Shown here: positions 50,806 to 63,515 of the stretch, piece by piece | How positions within the stretch are numbered: the first letter of the stretch is position 1 | Layout: every line of letters begins with the position of its first letter | Assembly (NCBI GenBank): GCA_963742725.1 | Contig: CAVUMX010000004.1 | Coordinates: 992,001-1,056,000 of the forward strand | DNA from: CAVVAL01 sp963742725 | GTDB taxonomy: Bacteria > Actinomycetota > Actinomycetes > Mycobacteriales > Cryptosporangiaceae | Direction of reading: 5' to 3' | DNA length: 64,000 bases | Translations under genes and position numbers: made by a program | Notes under the pieces: model-generated | Seen by the model: the letters and a program-made list of their open reading frames with translations, nothing else | What the model was told of the DNA's origin: nothing | Database searches by the model: none

Positions 50806-51747
50806 TCAGGCCAGACGTGATCGAAGCCAGCCCAGGGTCGCCTCCCCGTAGAACCGCTGATGCGGTCGGAGCCACGGCGACGCGAACGCGGGCGGCGGCT
50901 CGGACGACCGCGCCACGAACATCCCGCCGAACGCGGCCAGCACCGCGTCGACCGACTCGGCAGGGGCAACCGAGCCAACGGGATGCGACCCGAGCAGCGC
51001 GTCCGCGTCCAGCCCGGACGCGTGCACACCCGCCAGCAACAGCACCACGTCCAACCACGGCGCGGCGAGGCACGGCCAGTTCCAGTCGCATATCCAGACC
51101 TTGCCGGCGCCGTCGATCAGCAGGTTGTCGGGCCGCAGATCGCAGTGGATCATCGTCGGCCCGGCGCTGGCCTCGGCCCACCCGCTCTCCAGATCGGCGA
51201 GCAGGTCCAGGTTGGCTGCCGCCCACGTCCATCCGTCGGGGGCGACGCCTGACGACACCGAATCCCGCCAGTACGTGAGCGAAATCTCCTCGGCGAGCGT
51301 GCGGAGCTCCAACCCGGCCGGCGGGGGAGTCAGGGCGCCGCACAGGTCGGTGACCAGGCCGAGCACCGCGTCGACGTCTGCCGGCCAGGACGGCATCCGC
51401 CCGTCGACGTCTTCGAAGCCCAGTACGACCCAACCGTCCACGTCGGTGGACCACGCGATCCGCGGGGCGGCGACCGCAGGCGGCAGCGCCGCGTTGATCA
51501 CGGCTTCGCGCCGGTAGCAGTCCGCGATCACGGGGTTGTCGATGGTCGATGCCGCCTTGACGAAGGTCCGGCGACCGTCGGGGCCCAGCAGGCGGGACGC
51601 GAACCCGCCGGTGAAGCCGCTGCCGGCCGACGTGGCACCGACGACCGGTGCGCCGGCAAGGTCTTCGATCGCCGCCCGCACCGGGCCAGGCAGCGACTGC
51701 CACGACGGGCGTGACGCGGTCGCGTGGTACGGGATCGGCGTCAGCAT
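50806..51747 (-). CDS. APH-family phosphotransferase
   Basis: 313 aa from ATG 51747, 6 nt after a GACGAT box; a longer frame to 52203 only translates tandem repeats. Protein-kinase-like small-molecule kinase: TFVKAAS with the ATP-binding Lys, the catalytic loop MIHCDLRPDNLLI (HxDxxxxN), and ICDWNWPC carrying the metal-binding Asp. The family phosphorylates aminoglycosides, sugars, choline or homoserine-type substrates; which one is not visible. It stands alone. Confidence 0.87.
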   Translation of the reverse strand: MLTPIPYHATASRPSWQSLPGPVRAAIEDLAGAPVVGATSAGSGFTGGFASRLLGPDGRRTFVKAASTIDNPVIADCYRREAVINAALPPAVAAPRIAWSTDVDGWVVLGFEDVDGRMPSWPADVDAVLGLVTDLCGALTPPPAGLELRTLAEEISLTYWRDSVSSGVAPDGWTWAAANLDLLADLESGWAEASAGPTMIHCDLRPDNLLIDGAGKVWICDWNWPCLAAPWLDVVLLLAGVHASGLDADALLGSHPVGSVAPAESVDAVLAAFGGMFVARSSEPPPAFASPWLRPHQRFYGEATLGWLRSRLA

Positions 51748-51907
51748 CCATCCATCGTCCCAACGGCGGCGAGCCAGTTTCCGCGTCGCGATCCAGCCGG
51801 CCGGATCGGGCACCCTCCCTCCACGCCTGCCGGGGCAAGACCAGCCCGGCCGGAGGTGCGAACGCCCGGGCAACGCGAGATGGGTGGGGCGCCCGCGGGC
51901 GCGGGCG

Positions 51908-52059
51908 CCCGCGCCCGCGCCGACCAACGCATGCGGCAGGGCTCCAGCGGCGGCGTCCGCGCCCGCGCCCGCGCCGACCAACGCATGCGGTAGAGCGCCA
52001 GCGGCGGCGTCCGCGCCCGCGCCCGCGCCGACCAACGCATGCGGCAGGGCACCAGCGGC
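51908..52059. repeat. 54-bp tandem repeat upstream of lepA
   Basis: Three near-identical 54-bp units; the landmark GACCAACGCATGCGG occurs at 51922, 51976 and 52030. The 485-nt gap between the phosphotransferase and lepA holds this array and I see no gene in it. Confidence 0.9.
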
Positions 52060-52232
52060 GGCGCCGCGCAGGCCACGCCTCGCCCGCGCCGCGGGCCTGG
52101 CGCGCGCCAGGCACGCGCGCCACACCGCGCCGGTCGCCGGAGGCGGTGGCGATCCCGCTGGTCGGGGCGGGGCCCCGTTCATGGGACGATGGTGGGCGCT
52201 CATCCGACCCGACGTAGGAGAGGGACACCCGC

Positions 52233-54068
52233 GTGCCCCCGATGCCCCAGCCCGGCGCCACCGACCCGGCGCTGATCAGGAACTTCTGCATCATCGCCCA
52301 CATCGACCATGGCAAGTCGACGCTGGCCGACCGGATGCTGCAGAAGACGGGTGTCGTCGAGGACCGCCAGATGCGGGCCCAGTATCTCGACCGGATGGAC
52401 ATCGAGCGTGAGCGCGGCATCACGATCAAGTCCCAGGCGGTGCGGCTGCCGTGGACGAAGGACGACACCACCCACATCCTGAACATGATCGACACGCCGG
52501 GCCACGTGGACTTCACCTACGAGGTGTCCCGGTCCCTCGCTGCGTGCGAGGGCGCGGTGCTGCTCGTGGACGCCGCCCAGGGCATCGAGGCGCAGACGCT
52601 CGCCAACCTGTACCTGGCGCTGGAGAACGACCTGACGGTCATCCCCGTCCTGAACAAGATCGACCTGCCGGCGGCGCAGCCGGAGAAGTACGCGGAGGAA
52701 CTGGCGCACCTCATCGGCTGCCAGCCGGAGGACTGCCTACGCGTCTCCGGCAAGACCGGCGTGGGCGTCGAGTACCTGCTGGACGAGATCGTCCGACAGA
52801 TCCCCGCGCCGACCGGCAACGCCGACGCGCCGGCCCGCGCCATGATCTTCGACTCGGTGTACGACACGTACCGCGGCGTCGTCACCTACGTCCGGGTCAT
52901 CGACGGCAAGCTGTCGCCGCGCGAGCGCATCGTCATGATGTCGACGCGCGACACCCATGAGCTGCTCGAACTCGGTGTGATCTCGCCCGAGCCGGTGCCG
53001 GCGAAGGGCATCGGCGTCGGCGAGGTGGGCTACCTCATCACCGGCGTGAAGGACGTCCGCCTGTCGAAGGTCGGCGACACCGTCACCAACGCCGGGAAGC
53101 CCGCGACGGAAGCGCTCAGCGGCTACGCCGATCCGAAGCCGATGGTCTTCTCGGGTCTCTACCCGATCGACGGCTCCGACTACCCGGCGCTCCGCGAAGC
53201 CCTCGACAAGCTGCGACTGAACGACGCGGCGCTCGTCTACGAGCCGGAGACAAGCGCGGCGCTCGGCTTCGGGTTCCGCGTCGGATTCCTCGGCCTGCTG
53301 CACCTGGAGATCATCCGCGAGCGGCTGGAGCGCGAGTTCGGCCTCGACCTCATCGCCACCGCCCCGAACGTGGTCTACCGCGTCGTCATGGAGGACGCGA
53401 CCGAGCACACCGTCACCAACCCCAGCGAGTTCCCGGCCGGCAAGATCAACGAGGTGCACGAGCCGGTGGTCCGGGCGACGGTGCTGGCGCCGAGCGAGTA
53501 CGTCGGCGCGATCATGGAGCTGTGCCAGTCCCGGCGCGGCTCGCTGATGGGCATGGACTACCTCTCCGAGGACCGCGTCGAGCTGCGCTACACCCTGCCG
53601 CTCGCCGAGATCATCTTCGACTTCTTCGACAACCTGAAGAGCCGCACGAAGGGCTACGCCAGCCTCGACTACGAGACCACCGGCGAGCAGCAGGCCGACC
53701 TGGTCAAGGTCGACATCCTGCTCCAGGGCGAGACCGTCGACGCGTTCTCGGCGATCGTCCACAAGGACAAGGCCTACTCCTACGGCGTCACGCTGACGCA
53801 GAAGCTCCGCGAGCTGATCCCGCGGCAGCAGTTCGAGGTGCCGATCCAGGCGGCGGTGGGCTCCCGCGTGATCGCCCGCGAGAACATCCGCGCCATCCGC
53901 AAGGACGTCCTCGCGAAGTGCTACGGCGGCGACATCACCCGTAAGCGCAAGCTCCTGGAGAAGCAGAAGGAGGGGAAGAAGCGCATGAAGATGGTCGGTC
54001 GCGTCGAAGTGCCGCAGGAAGCCTTCATCGCCGCCCTCTCCACAAGCGACACCCCCAAGACCAAGTAG
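52233..54068 (+). CDS. lepA: Elongation factor 4 (LepA)
   Basis: 611 aa from GTG 52233. GTPase domain: AHIDHGKSTLADRM (P-loop), RGITIKSQ switch, DTPGHVDF and NKIDLP. Then the LepA-specific domains: LGFLHLEIIRERLEREFGLDLI, the KSRTKGYASLDYE stretch and a C-terminal basic tail with CYGGDITRKRKLLEKQKEGKKRM (discontinuous). Acts on stalled ribosomes and in 30S assembly. The upstream region carries a 54-bp repeat array. Confidence 0.97.
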   Translation: MPPMPQPGATDPALIRNFCIIAHIDHGKSTLADRMLQKTGVVEDRQMRAQYLDRMDIERERGITIKSQAVRLPWTKDDTTHILNMIDTPGHVDFTYEVSRSLAACEGAVLLVDAAQGIEAQTLANLYLALENDLTVIPVLNKIDLPAAQPEKYAEELAHLIGCQPEDCLRVSGKTGVGVEYLLDEIVRQIPAPTGNADAPARAMIFDSVYDTYRGVVTYVRVIDGKLSPRERIVMMSTRDTHELLELGVISPEPVPAKGIGVGEVGYLITGVKDVRLSKVGDTVTNAGKPATEALSGYADPKPMVFSGLYPIDGSDYPALREALDKLRLNDAALVYEPETSAALGFGFRVGFLGLLHLEIIRERLEREFGLDLIATAPNVVYRVVMEDATEHTVTNPSEFPAGKINEVHEPVVRATVLAPSEYVGAIMELCQSRRGSLMGMDYLSEDRVELRYTLPLAEIIFDFFDNLKSRTKGYASLDYETTGEQQADLVKVDILLQGETVDAFSAIVHKDKAYSYGVTLTQKLRELIPRQQFEVPIQAAVGSRVIARENIRAIRKDVLAKCYGGDITRKRKLLEKQKEGKKRMKMVGRVEVPQEAFIAALSTSDTPKTK

Positions 54069-54129
54069 CGGACGCCCGGCACCGACTCAGACACCCCGGC
54101 CCGGCGTGATCGTCGGCGGCCGAGCCGTT

Positions 54130-54250
54130 GCAAGAAATTGCAGCCCACCCCTTCCCTGCTGCCCGTGATGGTGGTTTGGTGGGCGCTGGGACCGTTCGTA
54201 ACGTGCCAGACACGTGCGGGACATACGCGCAAGCTGCTGCAAGTTCTTGC
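54130..54250 (+). promoter_or_regulatory. Two GCAAG/CTTGC operator-like sites before the amylase gene
   Basis: GCAAGAAATTGC (54130-54141, imperfect) and GCAAGTTCTTGC (54239-54250, perfect). They resemble the CTTGCA-type sites bound by LacI-family maltose regulators (MalR/Reg1) at streptomycete amylase genes. The second lies just before the ribosome-binding site. Confidence 0.6.
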
Positions 54251-54265
54251 GGTTGGGGAGTCGTC

Positions 54266-57200
54266 ATGCGAAGGATCGCCTGGTTCGCCGTCTTAGCGCT
54301 GGTGCTGCCGCTGGCAGTCGCGCAGGAATCCGCCAGGGCGGCCGCGCCTGAGCGGGTGACGATCGCCGGCTCGCTCCAGAGCGAACTGGGCTGTTCCGGC
54401 GACTGGCAGCCCGACTGTGCCCAGACCGGCCTGGTCTACGACGACGAGGACGGCCTCTGGCAGTCGACGTTCGCGCTGCCGGCCGGGTCGTACGAGTACA
54501 AGGCGGCACTGAACGGCTCCTGGGACGAGAACTACGGAGCCGGCGGCGAGTCGAACGGCAGCAACCTGACATTCACCCTGGCCGAGCCCGGCCCTGTGAG
54601 CTTCCGCTTCGATCCGATCACCCATGCGGTGGCGAGCAGCGCCGACACCCTCCTCCCCACCGCGATCGGCACGTTCCAGGACGAACTGGGCTGTTCCGGC
54701 GACTGGCAGCGCGACTGCGCCCGCGCCTGGCTCCAGGACCTGGACGGCGACGGCGTCTATACCGCCACGACCAGCGGCATCCCGGCCGGCACGTATGACG
54801 CCCAGCTCGACCTCGGCAGCCCGACGCGGCGGTTCGTGGTGCCGGCGGACGGCGACCCGGTGACGTTCCAGTACACGGCGTCGACGGCCGAGTACGTCGT
54901 CACGGTTGACCATCGACCGAGCGGCCTGGAGCCCGGCGACGACAAGCTCGCCCGCGACAGCCTGCGCCGCGACCTGGCGGGGGAGAAGTTCTACTTCGTC
55001 ATGCCCGACCGGTTCGCCAACGGCGACCCCCGCAACGACAAGGCGCGGACGTCCGGGTCACGGCTCGCGCACGGCTTCGACCCGACCGACAAGGGCTTCT
55101 ACCACGGCGGCGACCTCGCCGGCCTGACCCGCAAGCTCGACTACATCGACGGCCTCGGTACCACGGCGATCTGGATGACGCCGATGTTCGCGAACCGGTG
55201 GGTCCAGGGCGAGGGCGCCGACGTGTCCGCCGCCTACCACGGCTACTGGACCACGGACTTCACGAACATCGACCCGCATTTCGGCACGAACGCCGAGATG
55301 CGCACCCTGATCGCCGAAGCCCACCGGCGCGGCATGAAGGTGTTCTTCGACATCGTCGCGAACCACACCGCCGACGTCATCGACTACGCGGAGGGCACCC
55401 GCACCTACCGGAGCAAGGGCGCCTACCCGTACGTGGACGCGTCCGGCAACGAGTTCGACGACCGCGACCATGCCTATGACGGAGCCGGCCCGCCGAACTT
55501 CCCCAAGCTCAACCGGGAGTCGTTCCCGTACACGCCGGTGGCAGGGCCGCAGAAGAAGACGCCGGCCTGGCTGAATGACGTCACGCTCTACCACAACCGG
55601 GGCGACTCGACGTTCAGCGGCGAGAACGCGGAGTACGGCGACTTCTTCGGCCTGGACGACCTGTTCACCGAGCACCCGCGCGTCGTGGCGGGCATGACCG
55701 ACATCTTCACGTTCTGGATCGACGAGCTGCAGATCGACGGCTACCGGGTGGACACCGTCAAGCACGTGAACCTGGAGTTCTGGCAGGCGCTGGCCCCGGC
55801 GGTGCAGAAGTACGCGCGGAGCAAGGGCCGGCCGGACTTCTTCGTGTTCGGCGAGGTGTTCGACTCGGACGTGCGCAAGACGTCCCAGTACACGACCGCC
55901 GGCAAGCTCCAGTCGACGTTGGACTTCCCGTTCCAGTCGGCCGCCCGGGGCTTCGCCACCGGGAAGGCACCGCAGGCCACGGCGGACGCGTTCGACGCCA
56001 GCGACTACTACACCGACGCCGACTCCAACGCGTACTCGCTGCCCACGTTCCTCGGCAACCACGACATGGGCCGCATCGGGAACATGCTCCGCACCGACCT
56101 CCCGGCCGCCGCCGACCCCGAACTGCTCGCCCGCGACCAGCTCGCCCACGCGCTGCTGTATCTCTCGCGCGGCAACCCGGTCGTCTACTACGGCGACGAG
56201 CAGGGCTTCACCGGCGACGGCGGCGACAAGGACGCGCGCCAGTCGATGTTCGCGTCGAAGGTGGCGTCGTACAACGACGACGACCTGATCGGGACCGACC
56301 GCACGACGGCGACCGACAGCTTCGTCGCGGACCACCCGCTCTACCAGCGGCTCAAGGCACTCGCCGCCCTCACGGCCCGGCACCAGGCGCTGCGGTCAGG
56401 GGCGCAGGTGCAGCGGCACGCCGCCGGCAACCTGCTCGCGTTCAGCCGGATCGGCGCCAAAGAGCGGATCGAGTACGTCGTCGCGCTGAACAACGGCACG
56501 CAGCCGGTCGCCGCCGCGATCCCCACGTTCTCGGCGGGGATGCGGTTCGACCAGGTCTGGCCCTCTCGCGGCAGTCTCACGACGGGTGCCGACCGGCGCG
56601 CCCGGATCACGGTGCCGCCGCTGGCAGCAGTCGTCTATCGCGCCGGTGCTCCGGTTCACCACACCGGCGGGGCGCCGTCCGTCCGGATCAATCCGCCGGA
56701 GGCGGGCAGTGAGGTGAAGGGGCGCGTGGAGCTGCGGGCGAACGTCGGGGGCGCCGGGTTTGCGCAGGTGACGTTCGCGGTGCGTCCCGAAGGCGCGCGG
56801 AAGTGGCAGGTTGTCGGCACCGACGACAACGCGCCGTACCGCGTGTTCCCGGACGTGTCCGGGTATCCGAAGGGGACGAAGCTCGACGTCAAGGCCGTGG
56901 TCAAGGACGCGGCCGGCAACCTGAACGCCGACCGGGTGCAGGTCGTGGTCGGCGCGGAGGAGCCCGCCCCGCCGCCCGGCGCGCAGCCGCCGCGTGGCTA
57001 CCAGGTGATCCACTACCAGCGCGGCGACGGCAACTACGACGGCTGGGGGCTGGACGTCTCCGGTGACGTGGTGACGCCGGGCCGGGTGGCGTTCGCAGGC
57101 CGTGACGCCTACGGACCGTACGCGTGGGTGAAGCTCAAGCCGGACGCGACGGCGGTGACGTTCGCGGTCACCAAGGACGGCGCGTCCGACGGTGGCGGGA

Positions 57201-57282
57201 CGGTGAATCCCAAGGCAGCGCCCGAGGTGTGGGTGCGCGGCGGCGACGGTGCTACTCGTCGCAGGCGTCGGCGGACGGTTAC

Positions 57283-57286
<4 letters not shown>
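54266..57286 (+). CDS. Secreted alpha-amylase half of a giant amylase-pullulanase, ended by a frameshift
   Basis: 1006 aa from ATG 54266 (GGGGAG five bases upstream). Signal peptide about 1-26. Two X25-type modules follow (both with ELGCSGDWQ). The GH13 barrel has FDIVANHT (region I), GYRVDTVKH (II, nucleophile Asp), FVFGEVF (III, acid Glu) and FLGNHDMGR (IV), so it should cut alpha-1,4-glucan outside the cell. After an Ig-like domain comes a CBM41-like module (YQVIHYQRGDGNYDGWG). The frame then runs into a basic non-homologous tail and stops at 57284-57286. The next module continues one frame away, indicating a missing base near 57250-57253. Confidence 0.88.
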
Positions 57287-60489
<3,203 letters not shown>

Positions 60490-60490
60490 G

Positions 60491-60496
60491 TACCGT
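60491..60496 (+). promoter_or_regulatory. -10 box of a probable leaderless promoter (MOSC gene)
   Basis: TACCGT ends 6 nt before ATG 60503. Confidence 0.5.
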
Positions 60497-60502
60497 GTGG
60501 GG

Positions 60503-61132
60503 ATGGAGCCACGGATCGTCTCGGTGAACATCGCCGCCACGCTCATGCCGGTGGACTACGCCGATACCGGGCAGACCGGTATCGGCAAGCGTCCGGTCGA
60601 CGGGCGGGTGGCGCTGCGGGACGACCACGTCGTCGGTGACCACATCGGCGACCGCCGCCACCACGGCGGGTACGACCAGGCGGTGTACGCGTACGCCCGC
60701 GAGGACGCCGCCTGGTGGGCCGCCGAACTGGGCCGCGAGCTGCCGCCCGGCTCGTTCGGCGAGAACCTCTCGACCGAGGGCATCGACCTCACCGCGGCCG
60801 TGGTCGGCGAACGCTGGACGGTGGGCACGGCCCTGCTGGAAGTGAGCTTCCCCCGGATCCCGTGCCGGACGTTCGCCGGCTTCTGGGACGTCCGTGACCT
60901 GATCAAGCGGTTCACCGCCCGGGTCCTGCCGGGCACGTACCTCAGGATCGTCACCGAGGGCGACGTGGGGGCGGGCGATCAGATCGCGCTGGTCCACCGT
61001 CCGGATCACGGGGTGACGATCGGAGAGCTTTTCCGGGGCTTCACGGGCGAACGGTCCCTCGCGCCCCGGCTGGCGACGGCAGAGGCGGACCTCGCCGAGA
61101 AGTACCGCGACCGCCTCGCACGGTGGGGCTAG
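60503..61132 (+). CDS. MOSC domain protein (YiiM-like)
   Basis: 209 aa from ATG 60503; a GTG at 60497 is in frame. MOSC fold with the HHGGYDQAVYAYA and FGENLSTEGIDL motifs and the sulphur-carrier Cys in FPRIPCRTF. YiiM-type MOSC proteins reduce N-hydroxylated substrates through a molybdenum cofactor bound to that Cys. A charged C-terminal helix follows. Cytoplasmic. It ends a few bases inside the convergent neighbour. Confidence 0.92.
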   Translation: MEPRIVSVNIAATLMPVDYADTGQTGIGKRPVDGRVALRDDHVVGDHIGDRRHHGGYDQAVYAYAREDAAWWAAELGRELPPGSFGENLSTEGIDLTAAVVGERWTVGTALLEVSFPRIPCRTFAGFWDVRDLIKRFTARVLPGTYLRIVTEGDVGAGDQIALVHRPDHGVTIGELFRGFTGERSLAPRLATAEADLAEKYRDRLARWG

Positions 61133-61986
61133 CTGTCGCGGCCGATGGTGACGACGACGTGTGTCCTGGAGGCCTTGTCGTCGTCGCGCCACTTGCCGCT
61201 GTTGGCGGTCCAGACCTTGCCGGCGTAGGCCACCCGCTGGATCCCGAACTCGTGTGACTTGGCGACGAACCAGTGCGCGGCGCGCCACCCCAGCGTGGAC
61301 TTGCTGCCGCCGCCGACCGCGACACGGAGTACGGGCGCCTTGTCGGACCGGGTGGACGTGACGCTCAGCTTGCCGAGGTCATGGCTGAGTTCGGTGAGGA
61401 CGAGTTGCGCGGCCTGGTCGCCGGCGCGTGCCGTCCGCTCGCGGAGCTGGCAGGTGACCGCGCCCGTCTCGCCGCCGAGGAGCGCGGCCGCGAGTGTCGC
61501 GGCGTCGGCCTCCCACTGCTGGTACAGGGTCGGGTGGCCGCTGCGCTGGACGGCCTGGGCGGCGTCTGTGAGCCGCATCGTCTCCCACTGCGGCACCTTC
61601 ACGAGGTGGCCGTAGAACTTGCCAGCGGCGTAGCGCGGGTCCTGGAGCTGGTCGGGCGTGCCCCAGCCCTGGGACGGCCGCTGCTGGAAGAGGCCGATGG
61701 AGTCGCGGTCGCCGCTGGTGAGATTCCGCAGCTTCGACTCCTGGAGGGCTGTCGCCAGTGCGATCGTGACCGCCCGCTCGGGAAGCTGCCGCCGCACGCC
61801 GATGGCGGCGATCGTCGCGGCGTGGGTGAGCTGATCGGGCTCGATCCGGACGACGTCCTCGCCGGAGTACACGCGGCAGGTGTCGGTCAGGAACGGTATG
61901 CGCACATTGGACAGACGAGCGATCGCGAACGCGCCCACACCGACGACGACGGTGAGGGCGGCAACGGCGGCGATGACCCGTCGCAT
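61129..61986 (-). CDS. Membrane-anchored lysozyme-like/lytic-transglycosylase-fold protein
   Basis: 285 aa from ATG 61986; GTG 61989, seven bases after GGAGG, is also likely. One N-terminal helix (VIAAVAALTVVVGVGAFAIA) anchors it outside. The fold resembles heavily diverged lytic transglycosylases: ALATALQESKLRNL supplies the catalytic-type Glu, followed by GLFQQRPSQGWG. The C-terminal 90 residues are a separate beta-rich part. Presumed to act on or bind peptidoglycan; activity unproven. Convergent overlap of 3 bp with the MOSC gene. Confidence 0.8.
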   Translation of the reverse strand: MRRVIAAVAALTVVVGVGAFAIARLSNVRIPFLTDTCRVYSGEDVVRIEPDQLTHAATIAAIGVRRQLPERAVTIALATALQESKLRNLTSGDRDSIGLFQQRPSQGWGTPDQLQDPRYAAGKFYGHLVKVPQWETMRLTDAAQAVQRSGHPTLYQQWEADAATLAAALLGGETGAVTCQLRERTARAGDQAAQLVLTELSHDLGKLSVTSTRSDKAPVLRVAVGGGSKSTLGWRAAHWFVAKSHEFGIQRVAYAGKVWTANSGKWRDDDKASRTHVVVTIGRDS

Positions 61987-62074
61987 CACGGGCTGGCCTC
62001 CATGGGTTGGCGGCAACGTCCGTGTCCGAGCCTACGGGGCCGGCGCCAAGCGGCCACCCGGGTCCCACTCAACT

Positions 62075-62100
62075 CTTAACCGTATGCACGTACTGTTAAG
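62075..62100. promoter_or_regulatory. Inverted repeat overlapping the MFS promoter
   Basis: CTTAACCGTA (62075-62084), 6-nt spacer, TACTGTTAAG (62091-62100): 10-bp arms with one mismatch. The right arm covers the first bases of the TAAGCT -10 box, which suits a repressor. Confidence 0.6.
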
Positions 62101-62102
62101 CT
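62097..62102 (+). promoter_or_regulatory. -10 box of a probable leaderless promoter (MFS gene)
   Basis: TAAGCT is 7 nt before ATG 62110. Confidence 0.55.
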
Positions 62103-62109
62103 GGCCCGC

Positions 62110-63339
62110 ATGGGGATCACGGGGGTGTTACCGCAGGCCGGGCCGGCAAGGACGCTGGCCATCGCGACGTTCGTCAACACGGTCGGCAACGGCCTGTTCA
62201 TGACGGTGAGTGCGATCTTCTTCACGCGTTCGGTCGGACTGTCCGTCCGCGAGGTCGGCATCGGCCTCACGATCGCGGCCGCCGCCGGGCTCGTCGTGAG
62301 CGCACCGATCGGGCATCTCGCCGATCGCTGGGGGCCGCGCGAAGTACTCATCGCTCTAGCGTTATCGCAGGCTGTGACGGCTTTGGCGCTCGTCGTGGTG
62401 CACTCGTTCTGGCTGTTCGTGCTGGTCGTGAGCCTCGGCGGCATGGTCGACCGGGGCGCCAGCGCCGCGCGTGGCGCGGTCATCGCGGGCGCCCTACCCG
62501 CCGACGGACGGGTGCGAGCGCGTGCGTACCTGCGCGCCGTCACCAACGTCGGAATCTCACTCGGCGCGGTCGGCGCCGGGGCGGCGCTGCACGTCGACAC
62601 GCGCGCCGGGTACGTGGCGGTGATCCTGGTCGACGCGGTGTCGTTCGTGCTGGCGGCGGTGGTGCTGACGCGCATCCCGCACCTGCCGCCGCTGGCCGTT
62701 CCGGATGGTTCGCGAGGCGGGCTGGTAGCGCTGCGGGACCGTCCGTTCGTGGTCTACAGCCTCGTGAACGGCGCCCTTGCGATCCACTATGGACTGCTGG
62801 AGGTCGCGGTGCCGCTGTGGGTCGTGCTGCGGACCGACGCGCCACGGTGGGTGGTGGCCGCGCTGTTCCTCGTGAACACGGCCATGGTGGTGCTGTTCCA
62901 GGTGCGGTTGAGCCGGGGGACGGACGATCTCCGGTACGCGGCGCGGGTCCAGGTCCGGTCCGGGGTGCTGCTCGCCGTCGCGTGCGTGCTGTTCGCGCTC
63001 GCCGGCGGACGGTCGGCCTGGGTCGCGACGGCGGTACTGATCGCGGCGGCGTTCGTGCACGTCCTCGGTGAGCTGTGGCAGGCGGCCGGGTCGTGGGGGC
63101 TCTCGTTCGGGCTCGCGCCCGCTCACGCGCAGGGCCAGTACCAGGGCGTGTTCAACGCCGGCTGGGGGCTCGGCAACATGCTGGCGCCGCTCGTCGTCAC
63201 GGCGCTCGCCGTCGAATGGGGGACGCCGGGGTGGCTCATTCTCGGCGCGACGTTCGTGATCGCGGGAGCGCTCGTGCCGCCCGTGGCACGGTGGGCGGAG
63301 CGCAGCCGCCCCGCCGCAGTGGTCGTGGCCGCGACCTGA
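62110..63339 (+). CDS. MFS transporter (probable exporter)
   Basis: 409 aa, 12 helices. GHLADRWGPREVL is the loop 2-3 motif. The early FVNTVGNGLFMTVSAIFFTRSVGLS and the AGALPADGRVRARAYLRAVTNVG loop (both read discontinuously) resemble the drug/metabolite exporter group common in actinomycetes. Divergent from the lysozyme-like gene. Its promoter carries an inverted repeat, so it is probably kept off until an inducer appears. Substrate unknown. The final residues are a short basic tail. Confidence 0.88.
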   Translation: MGITGVLPQAGPARTLAIATFVNTVGNGLFMTVSAIFFTRSVGLSVREVGIGLTIAAAAGLVVSAPIGHLADRWGPREVLIALALSQAVTALALVVVHSFWLFVLVVSLGGMVDRGASAARGAVIAGALPADGRVRARAYLRAVTNVGISLGAVGAGAALHVDTRAGYVAVILVDAVSFVLAAVVLTRIPHLPPLAVPDGSRGGLVALRDRPFVVYSLVNGALAIHYGLLEVAVPLWVVLRTDAPRWVVAALFLVNTAMVVLFQVRLSRGTDDLRYAARVQVRSGVLLAVACVLFALAGGRSAWVATAVLIAAAFVHVLGELWQAAGSWGLSFGLAPAHAQGQYQGVFNAGWGLGNMLAPLVVTALAVEWGTPGWLILGATFVIAGALVPPVARWAERSRPAAVVVAAT

Positions 63340-63515
63340 GCTGTGCGTTGCGGCCGTGCGGTGCGCCGCGTTGCCGTGCGGCGATCTGCCACGTGGCGGT
63401 GCGGTGCGGGCCAACTGTGCGGGCCGCAGGCTAGGGTGCGGGCCGTGGGTGCGGCCGTGCCGGCTTGGCGGCGCTTGCGCGGCGGGATTTGGTGCCGGCT
63501 GGCAGGATCGCGGGT

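Noticed and set aside
51747..52203. N-terminal extension of the phosphotransferase with GALPHALVGAGAGADAA repeats
   Set aside because: It only translates the 54-bp array. The kinase family starts near ATG 51747, where a GACGAT box lies 6 nt upstream.
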